Of a DNA stretch of 64,000 bases, positions 51,926 through 61,700 are shown in pieces (position 1 is the stretch's first letter; every line of letters begins with the position of its first letter). The notes beneath the pieces were generated by a model, which saw only the letters and a list, made by a program, of their open reading frames with translations, did not search any database and was not told where the DNA came from. The translations under genes were made by a program, and so were the position numbers. Origin of the DNA: Pratylenchus scribneri (Eukaryota > Nematoda > Chromadorea > Rhabditida > Pratylenchidae); the NCBI GenBank assembly GCA_030063045.1, contig JAQSEB010000002.1, forward strand, positions 2,232,001 through 2,296,000, read 5' to 3'.

Positions 51926-54589
51926 TTTTTTCGTAAATTATTTAGTAATTAATTTGACGAAATGATTGGCTAAAAATTTGTGGATGAAAAAGCGAATTTT
52001 GATAGAAATACTTCGTTAAAATTTTGAAAGTTTTTAAATGCCTCAAGTAAAGATTTTGAAAAGGACAAAAGTCAGGTTATAATTTGAATATTTTATTATT
52101 AGAAAGTAAGTAGTCCATCATCACTCATTCACCACTATTTTCCACTTTTCTTGGTTGGCTGGTCATCGAGAAAACATTGGCCATTGGCCACATTTGAAAG
52201 TGGAATGAGGGGATTCTGCTGTGGTCAATATTATGTCCATTTGGCCGGTGACATTAATTTTTAATCAACATCAATATGTACTAAAAACTCGACCCAATAA
52301 TTTACATCAACAGCCGAAACCCTCATTTCTCTTTTCCTTCTCCTTATTTTAATATTCTAATGGGGCCGAAATAAGGCGGGAATGACATTTTTGAAGACAA
52401 AAACGAAAATTCACCCATTCTTAAAGATTTTTGAAAACTTCTAATACTAAAGGCAATGGCGGCATTTTTGGAATGAAAATTCACTTCAATATGTTTTCAT
52501 CCATTCTTGAACATTTTTGAAAGAGGATTTTAATAAATATTTTTATTAAACAATTTATTATTTTATTTGATATTGGCATTGGGATATTGGATCAATTTAT
52601 GGATTTAATATTAAATTTTTAGGTAATTATTTCAATTTAACAAAAGAGAATATTAATTTTCTGCTATTGGCCCATTTAAATCGCAAAATTTTAAAAATAA
52701 AAAATAAAGGAATAAATTCGGTGGAAAACTTTGGAGAAATTCTGATAGATTTGGGACAATAAATGTTTTATTTGCTATAATGATGATATGGAATGAACAA
52801 TAGACGAACAGTTGGCTTTGTTGTTTGATTAACAGTTGCCCTCATATTTTATTGGTAAATGTTTCTTTTAATGACGGATTGGAGGCTGCCAAAAAATTTG
52901 TTGGATTGGGAGATAAAAAAAATTTGAAAAGCTAAAAATGCAATATATGAAAAGAAGTCGGATAAAAAGGAAATGAAAAAAACGGTGAACAGAAGGAGGA
53001 AACATATTTAATAAAGGAAAGGGGAATTGAGGATATGGAAAGGACCAAAGGAAGGAGGGTCGAGATTTGAGGGGTGAACAGAACATGTTCTTCTCATTGT
53101 TCGCCCTTTAGTTGGGGCCCGAAATGGCCCTAAAGAGGGCTTTTCCTCGTGTCGATAAGTCACTGCATTGTCCTCCCTTCCTCAATATCATCTTCATTTT
53201 TCACTTCTTCACATTTTTCCTTATTTCTCTTCTTTCTCTTTTTCACGTCTTATACGTCTTGACAAAATTTCTTGGCACTCCTCCCCCACTTTCACCCAAT
53301 AAAAAAGTCCCCATTCGCTTCTTCACTTTAAATTCGCACTCAACTCAAATTTTTCATCCTCGTTGTCTTTTTAAGTAACGCGGCTGGCCTGGGCCAAACG
53401 ACGAGACTGGCCACATTTTTTGTCCTCTTATTAGCTTCACTATTCGCCTTTTTTATTCATTTTGAGGGTGGCCCACATCATCACGTTTTTCAGAATCGAC
53501 TTCAATTTGACTCTAGGCAAAGTTTTTCAATGGCACGGTGGCCATAGAAGGCAGAAGTGAAGGCCAAAATTTGATTTAAAAACAAGCAAAAGAAAATGTT
53601 GAGAATGTGGCTGGAGGTAAAATTCTAGAAGTGTTGCGAATGAAGGGGAAAATTTTTGGGATTATTCTTGTTTGAATAAAGTTTGAAAATGAACATTTAT
53701 TGTTCGAATTCGGATGGAATTGGGCGAATAAAGAATTAAATTAGAATTGGCCAAAGAACGAGAATTGTTCGAAAAATGAATGGAGAAGATAGGAATGAAT
53801 TTTGTAACAGAATATAAAAGCCCTAATAATTTCATCTTGCTTTTGAATTGGTCAAAATTTTGTGCGTTTAAAAATGGATGGATGGATTGGATTTAACTTC
53901 TAGACTCTTTCACAATTTATTTGGAAAAAAATTTAAATTTAATCACTTCAATTTGATATTTTTTGTTGATAATTTTCAATAAATTTTTTAGACTATTAAA
54001 TATTTTTTCAATATTTTTTTATTTTTAAATTTTTGTGAAATTTTTAAAATTTTTACACAATTTTACCCTTCATTTTACCTTGTATGGTCGGTACATTTTT
54101 TTTGTGTAGACAATTTTTATATTATTATGAAATTATTGAATTTTTGCAAATTATTTCTTTTTTTGTACAAAAAAGTGCCAAAGGGCATTTTTATGGGGAA
54201 GGAAATGTGGCGGCTGGCGGCAAAACACAGCCGATTTGCATAATAATCGCCATTTTGGTCTCCAAAAAATATAAGAAAATTTTGGGAAAAGTAATTGAGG
54301 GATTGAGGGAATTTGAGTTAAAAAACTTTTTGAATTTCTTTTACAAAATAAAATAATAATAAAATTATTGTTAGATGAATTCAAAATGTCATTATAATTG
54401 TTGTTTCATTTCATAGTATAAATTACAAATGAATGCCGAAAAGTATAATTCTGCTTAATATTTTGAACCTTATTAGCCAATTTTAGAGTCAATAATTAAA
54501 CAAATTTTATAATTAAATTTTGCAACTTTTTTATTTTTTTAATTTTAAAATTTAAAATTAATTTATTTAATTAAATAATAAATAATTTC

Positions 54590-54800
54590 ACCAACCCTAC
54601 GTTCCCTCTCCTCGAATGGTCCTCCTCCCTCACCGCCTTCAAAACCGCCGCCTCCACCGGATGCGGCCGTTGTGCCGTCGTCGTTGTTGGCCTCAATGAT
54701 TGCCTCCAATTTTGTCCACATCAAAGAAAGCAACAAATTGGACGGCAACAATTTTGACGGTGACTTCGATTTGGCATTGTCCGTTCATTTTTGTCATTTT
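54590..54800. other. Possible exon, strand unresolved
   Basis: Both strands have exon-like open frames here. The minus strand reads a Gly/Glu-rich stretch (GGGGGFEGGEGGGPFEERER) ending at a GT donor at about 54594. The plus strand reads a Pro-rich stretch (GPPPSPPSKPPPPPDAA) followed by SNKLDGNNFDGDFDLALSVH, open to about 54803. GC content is much higher than in the flanks. I could not connect either frame to neighbouring exons. Confidence 0.3.
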
Positions 54801-55573
54801 TAAAGGGGATTTTTGGCTACTTGTTAAAATTTCCTTTAAATGGTTTGAAAGTGCCTTTCAAATATTTTCAAAAATGAAGTGCATTTTTAAAGGGAGTGAG
54901 ACTTTGAGGCTGAAATTGTGGATAGGTTCGTGGGAATATTTTTGGTCCTAAATGTTGTGCCATTGAAGATGACACCTTTGGGAGAATTTTGGCGATTTTG
55001 GAAGGGAAAAGGTGCTAAATTTCAATCAAATATTCCCAAAACATGAAAATAATATTATTTTGACTTTCTTGAATTTTTAAATAAAGCGACATAAATTTTT
55101 TTTCATATTTCCTGAAAATTTTTTAATGCTAAAGAATAAATTTACCCAAATGCCCATTTAATTTTTTTTCCTGCCTATGCTTTGGATTTATCAAAATTAC
55201 AGTGTCATAAGTTATTAAAAAATATATTTAATTCTATGTAAATGTTACAATTTTATTTTGGAATCGAATTTCCACATTATTTTTAGTAAAGGACAATATG
55301 TACTTTGTTGTAAAACAAAACATTTGGATTTTCCATCAAATTGGATGATGTGATGGATTTTGATTTATGAATGACAGATCAATCGACACTCGACAGAGAA
55401 ATATTCCCAATACTCAATCCGGACATAGATAAATTTTTTTATTTTATTCAAGCTAATAGAATTGTTAATATTATTGCCATATTTTTACATGATATATTAA
55501 AAATGCTCTCCTTAAAAAATGCATAATCATTAAAAAATATAAATTCCCGAATAATCATCATAAAATTCCATAT

Positions 55574-57500
55574 TTACTTCTTCTCATCATTCCATCCACC
55601 CATTTCTATTACTGTGCCAGGTGGGTATGGTGTTGGTCCATTAAAGAATTCAATTCGATTAGTCAAAAATGTCCATTTTGTGGGTGGTTTCGGCATAGTG
55701 GTTGTCATCGATGATGTGGGGGGAATTGTTGTTGTTTTTGTTATTGTGGACAATGTTGTAGTTGTTATTGTTGTTTGCAATGTTGAGGTGGTCATTGTTG
55801 ATGTTGATGTTGTGGTTGTTGTTGTAGTTGCTGTAAAAAATGGGCAAAAAATATTTGCTCTGAGTTTTTTTTTATTATAATTCTTCAACACTTTTTGCTA
55901 TCCAAAAAATAAAAGTAAGAATTCAGAAGCCTCCACTCCATTCCAGTTGTTTAATTTAACAGTGATAAAAACATTTTTCGCCCTAATATATATTTTTAGA
56001 ATACAGTTTTTACTCGGTTTCGGTGGTATTTTCAGGCAATCTTCCAATGTATTCAATGTTTTTTCCAATATATCGTCCTTTTTCACAAGCAATTTGTATT
56101 CGCCTGAGGGCTTAAAATATTTAGAATTAATCCAATTATCAATTACCAATTATTAATAGGTATAACGAAAAAGTCGGAATATGTGATATAATTTATAGAA
56201 TAATCCATCACTAATTTATTGGCTTTAATAGCAATTAATCCGTCTTAAATTGATTTGCTAATTTGTTAAATATAAGTATCGTTTATTCCTCTATTAAATA
56301 AAAAAAAAGTAGAACCAGTTAAATCGATATGGTTCAATCTCAAACCACTCAAAAATCCAAAAAAATTAAAAATGCTCAACTTACCAAGATTATTTTTGCT
56401 GAAGTGGCATTGCAATTTGGGCTCAATAGAATAGGCAAAACAATTCCAATTGATAAAATTCCATGTGTTTTTGCGATGGCCAAATTGTCTGGAAGGGTTT
56501 TTGGCTGCCAAAGTGGCACATCTTTATTGTAGGATCGACAAATGAACAATGATTCGAAGATGTGCGGATTTTCTTTGGATTGTTCCTATTTTGGGAGATT
56601 ATTCATTTTAATTTTAAAGTACTTACGCCAGCCACTTTTTGCCAACAATAGGGGGCAATGCGAGTAAAATGATGGCTAAAAATGATAGAATATATTAAAT
56701 TTAAATGAATATTTTATTTATTTACGAATTTTGCACAAATTCCATTGTGTCATCATTTATTGCACAATTTTTTGCCGTTTTTCCGGTGGCCTCCACTCTC
56801 CGATTTTCCCTGAATTCTTTGACCCCCTTTGACACCAAAAATGGGATCGTCAAAAGTTGGCCACCTCGAAGCCATCCAATTGTTTCAATAATTCTACAAA
56901 AATGCGTTATTTTATTTTCTCTCAAATTCATTGGCGAGTAACCCTTCCAATTTCTTTTTGTTATTAAACTTTGAATTTATAATTCATATTTATTTTAAGG
57001 CATCTGTAAAATCAAGCTAAATAATGGCATCAGGTACTAGGATTCTCTAATTCAATTCCACCAAATCTTAAGCAAACCAATAAATTTTAAATCTATGGAT
57101 AGCCAGAAGTGAGTTCCTTAATTTGATATCTCTACATATATCGGTTTATCCCTTACTGATGAGCTACAAGCCACGGCGCCCGGTGGATATGTCGCCTAAT
57201 TGTAGTGTACCGTATTTAAAAGGAAACTCACATTCCTTCACCGGTTATTTTAATTTTGCCTGCCGGCGAATTTAGTTGCGTCTTTTCCGTAGCACAAAAC
57301 CATCCATCGAGCATTTCCATTGTAAATTCGCGGAGTGATGGTTCCAACCAATTTCTTGGCCAACTTGTCGACAACAATGAGCCTTTATGCCCCAAAAAAT
57401 CTTTGCTAGTTGTCAATCCGGATTTGGAAAATTGGCCCAAGGAAAAGTGCGGCAATGGGTGGAATTGAAGAAAATTTGCAAGGAAAATCAAGGAAAACAT
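55574..57500 (-). CDS. Secreted protein with Thr-rich mucin-like linker, unknown function
   Basis: Six exons (57500-57232, 56893-56726, 56675-56627, 56585-56385, 56110-56014, 55830-55574) join in frame into 346 residues. I do not recognise a domain. The start MFSLIFLANFLQFHPLPHFS is signal-like. The middle has single cysteines in contexts such as GWFCATEK, KNCAIND, PYCWQKV, FICRSY, SPNCNAT and EDCLKIP, suggesting a disulfide-rich secreted domain. After KIPPKP comes a mucin-like stretch of about 45 residues, almost all Thr with some Ser, Met and Leu, and a short tail (FFNGPTPYPPGTVIEMGGWN). That tail looks like the first strands of a galectin domain, and the Cys-domain plus Thr-linker order is like the galectin gene at 16.6-19.75 kb, so it may be a relative that lost its lectin part. 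A donor-like AA|GTAAAT overlaps the stop, so more exons are possible. AATAAA lies about 130 nt downstream. Confidence 0.65.
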
Positions 57501-57837
57501 TTTTTATTTTTTTGTTAATTTTTAGTGAATTTCTTCGCTCAATTTGAGTGGGTCTGCTGGAATTGAATGGATTTTGGTCGAATATATCCATCAATTCAAT
57601 ATCAATCTGTCGAGAAAATGGTCATATTGAATTTAATTATTCCAAAGGGCATTCATGTTTGTGTGGTAATTTTTGGTCGAAAATTGTTAAAATTGCTTGA
57701 ATTGAATTTTCATATGCTTTTTATTTCTAAGAAAATGCAATAAACCAATTTCAGCAAAAATTCATTTTTTTTAATTTCGGATTTAAACCAACAAAAATTT
57801 CTTTTTTTAACCACAAACAGTTTATGACTTCTAGTAA

Positions 57838-58090
57838 ATCGAAACCTTTTAACCCTTCATACTTTATACCAATTTATAGATTTTATAGATCTCATCAAGA
57901 TGCGTCGATTGTTATAAAATTTGCCAGTCTGATCAAAATTAAAGAGTATTAAACCGTTTAAACCACATTTTCCAGTTTTTGGTATTAAACACAAAATTGG
58001 GGGCTAAACAATGGCAAATTATATAGCAATCGACGCATCTTGATGAGATCTATAAAATCTATAAATTGGTATAAAGTATATAGTGTTTTA
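57838..58090. mobile_element. Palindromic MITE-like element (family B)
   Basis: Outer ends ATACTTTATACCAATTTATA and TATAAATTGGTATAAAGTAT are perfect inverted copies. Inner GATCTCATCAAGATGCGTCG and CGACGCATCTTGATGAGATC also pair perfectly. This is the best-preserved copy of the family. Confidence 0.9.
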
Positions 58091-58131
58091 AACGGGTTTC
58101 AATTACTAGAAGTCGTAAACTGTTTGTCTCA

Positions 58132-58330
58132 CCAAATGCAAAAAATACAGCTCAACAAATGCAAAAAATACAGCTCAACAAATGCAAAAAATACAGCTCA
58201 ACAAATTCAAAAAATACAGCTCAACAAATGCAAAAAATACAGCTCAACAAATGCAAAAAATACAGCTCAACAAATGCAAAAAATACAGCTCAACAAATGC
58301 AAAAAATACAGCTCAACAAATGCAAAAGAA
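58132..58330 (+). repeat. Tandem repeat, 23-nt unit
   Basis: About eight copies of a unit containing AATACAGCTCAACAAATGC separated by an A run. Nearly identical copies point to recent expansion. It starts about 40 nt beyond the adjacent palindromic element. The repetitive open frames over it are artefacts. Confidence 0.9.
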
Positions 58331-58722
58331 TTAGGGAATGAATAAAAAGAATTAATTCGATTTCTTTTATTGTCTGAAAATTGGAAAAAAATTACAATAA
58401 TTCAATGGAAAAATGGAGAGATCGGATCAACAAAAGAAAATGTGAAGGAGAAATTCACTTTCGGCTATTCGCCTCAAAATTGTCCCAAAAACATTTAAAA
58501 TCGAATAGGCTGAAAGGAAAATACAATAATAATTAGTATTAATAAAATAAAATAATAATGAAATGAGCCCAGTCAAAATGAAGAAAGAGTCAAAATAGAA
58601 TAAAATAAATTTATTAGGGATTGATTGGTGGGTGTTGCGCTTGGATATGCAAGAAAAAACCAAAAAAGAAAATCAGTCAAATAAAAAATCTAGGGAATTT
58701 CAAAAATATTATTCCATCTATT

Positions 58723-61700
58723 TTATTTCTGTTCCACTTCTCCTCCTTTTTCATCTTCCTTTTTATTTTCTTCCTCTTTATCCATTTCAATTTCTTGTCC
58801 ATCTTTTGGTAGTTCATCTCCAGCAGTTTGCGCCGTTCTCCTCCCCTCTTTTTCGTCCATTTTCTCCTCTACCGTATTCTTTTTAACCAATTCTTCCTTT
58901 TCTTCGTCTTCTTTTTGAACATCCTCTGTGGCCATTTGTTCACTTTTCGCTTCAGTTTTTGGCTCAATTGTTGTTGTTGGGGCCTGTTGTTGTGCCACCA
59001 ATGGAGATGGGGAAGAGGAGGAGGGCGTGGCATTGTTGGCCGCCCCAACCGATGCCAATTTCTCCAACACTGCATTCAGCTTTAGGCCTTTGCTCCCTGT
59101 AGAACCACTCATTCCTACACCACTCTTTTTGCCTCCAAATTGTGCCGTTGATGATGATGTTTCGGCAAATAGCAATGAAGGGGAGGCAACCGATTGTGAT
59201 GTGCTGCTACTTTTGATTGGATCAGCTGAAAGGGAATTAAAATTGGATAAATTGCTTTTTAATAGTTAAATCGTCACTTAAAGGAATAACTTTTATCAAT
59301 AAAGTAATTATTCTTAATCAGGCGGAATTATTCTTAACCAGGCGGAATTATTATTAACCAGGCGGAATTATTCTTAACCAGGCGGAATTATTCTTAGAAA
59401 CAGGCGGAATTATTCTTAACCAGGCGGAATTATTCTTAGAAACAGGCGGAATTATTCTTAACCAGGCGGAATTATTATTAACCAGGCGGAATTATTCTTA
59501 ACCAGGCGGAATTATTCTTAGAAACAGGCGGAATTATTCTTAACCAGGCGGAATTATTCTTAGAAACAGGCGGAATTATTCTTAACCAGGCGGAATTATT
59601 CTTAGAAACAGGCGGAATTATTCTTAACCAGGCGGAAATTATTCTTAGCGGAATTATTCTTAACCAGGCGGAATTATTCTTTAAACCTAGTGCATATTTA
59701 TGGTTTAATGCTGTAGTTGGAATCTCTGCTCTTCATTCTCACATTTAATTTGTTGTTGAGTTTGAGTGCCGGTCAATCCCTTCAATTGTGATGAAGTTGT
59801 TGTGGAAGACATTGAACTTGTGCCAAGACCGGCAGCGGCCAACAATTGTTCCAATGTTGCCGCATTTGCCATCGATCCATAAAGTGAGGCTGCAGCGGCG
59901 GCGGCTGCCGAATTCGCTTGAAGGGCGGCTGCTGCCGATTGGCCAGAAGAAGTTGAAGAGGATTGGCCACCAACATTGCCGCCTAACAAAGATGGTAATG
60001 TGGAGGCCATTGCGGCCATATAAAGTTCGGAGGTGAGTGCCGAAGTCAAATCGGTTGAAGCAGTGCCCGAGGCAGAGGAGGGAAATCCGGCAGCTTGGGC
60101 CAATGCGGCGGCGGCTGCTGCCATTGTTGAGTCGGACATTGCGGCATTCAGTGTGACATTTTGATTGCCCAAAAATGAGGATTGAAGGGAGGATGTGCAA
60201 GATGATGTTTTGGTGCTAAAATAGACCGAAAATATTGAAAACTGATATTAAGCAGACCCGAATAAATCCGTTGGATTTGTGTAAAGCAATGCGGCATAGG
60301 GATTGAATGCCGCCGAACTGGCAGCGGCACCGCCCAAAAGGGCAGCTTGCTGAAGTAAAAGTAATTGTTGTTCCATATTTTTTAGACTATTCGCAGCCGA
60401 TGTTGATGATGAAGTACTGCTTCCACCTTGGGCCAATGCGGCCAAGGCAGCTGCATTGCTTTGTTGGATTTGACTACTGGATTGTTGTTGATTAGACGGA
60501 GTTAATCCGGCCAAAAATTGATTGAGGGCGGCAGCCGAAGATGCAGAGGAAGATGTGCCCGAAGATTGAAGGTCCAAACCGAATAGTGAAGAAATGGATG
60601 AGGGAACTTGAAAGGAAAATGAATATGAGGAAATTAAAAGTATTTTTTTAAATCTATCCAATTTTTTGAACTGTTTCTAGACTAATTTCAATATGTAGAA
60701 TTATAGAATGAGCATATAAAATTTGAATACCGTAAAATCTTTTAATTTCCCACCCTCGAAAAGATCCATAACCTGCCATGTATTTTAAAAATTTTTGTCT
60801 ATTAGTTTTCTTATTAGTTACCTAAAGCTCTACAATACAAAATCAGTATAATCTGTTCAATAAATGTCCACAAATTAAGAAGTTAAATTACTAATTTTCC
60901 CAATTTTTGAGATAATAAAAGAATATAAAAGTTTACTCATCTTTTGGCATTGTTATATTAGTCAATTTTAGGTTAAAAAACGGTAAGAATGATATTCATG
61001 CCTCATATTAAATTGCGTTTAAAAATGCTTACATCCTGCAGCCGCAGATGATGATGTTCCACTGCTGCTGATTGTCCCTTTACTGCTCCCTTTCTTTGTT
61101 TGCTCCATTAATTGTTGTGTGATTGATGAAGTGGCAGAAGATGCTTGAGGAAGTGCCGTCGCCGTTCCCAATTTGTCGGCTGCCTTCAATGTGGGTGTTG
61201 CAATTGGTGTTGTTGTGCCACTAATGTTCGGTGTTCCTTGCTGTTGTTGTTGAGCGGATTTTTTGGCTGTGACCGGCGTTGTAGCCGCTAAATTCATAAT
61301 TAATTATATTTAATTTATTCTATTATTATTTATGTTCACAAAATGGCGTTTAATTCCAAATGAAATCATTTCACTTTACCACGAGGGCAATATTTTTGAT
61401 TAGGCTAACCCTCTAAAATTCCGATGCATTTCTCTATGAGCCTCTTGCCATTAATGTTTAAGGGCCTTTCCTATCTGTCCTACTGTACCCCCATTTTTTG
61501 TCTGATCGATCTCTGCTGTCATATTATTGCCCCCAATCTGCCTTTTTATACCAGCCCTTTTCCCTCCTACTCATACTGGCTTTTCTCCCTATCACATTTA
61601 AATATTTATCACATTTTTCTGGACAATTAATTAATCTAAACTCACTTTTTGGAATTGCCATCGACGATCCAATTGTTGTTGGCGTCATCGACATCATTGG

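Larger units (their letters stand above)
43055..55573. other. 12.5-kb gene-poor region upstream of the innexin gene
   Basis: No gene could be supported. The stretch is patchy in composition, with C-rich and G-rich patches at about 43.1-43.5, 45.7-46.4, 47.0-47.4, 48.2-48.6, 51.2-51.7 and 53.1-53.5 kb. Open frames there (up to 201 codons at 45872-46477) overlap frames on the other strand and show no domain, signal or splice structure. It contains a family B element (about 45190-45410), a family D repeat (about 51705-51925) and C runs at about 47100, 50685 and 51519. A candidate exon of unclear strand lies at about 54590-54800. Much of this may be regulatory DNA or 5' untranslated exons of the innexin gene. 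Confidence 0.45.
57501..58722. other. Intergenic between the Thr-rich protein gene and the CHD7-like gene
   Basis: Contains a family B palindrome (about 57838-58090) and a 23-nt tandem repeat (58132-58330). No gene is seen in the remainder. Confidence 0.6.

Noticed and set aside
58040..58345. Open frames of 101 and 60 codons with Gln/Lys/Asn repeats
   Set aside because: They are translations of a 23-nt tandem repeat that cycles through all three frames; no gene structure.
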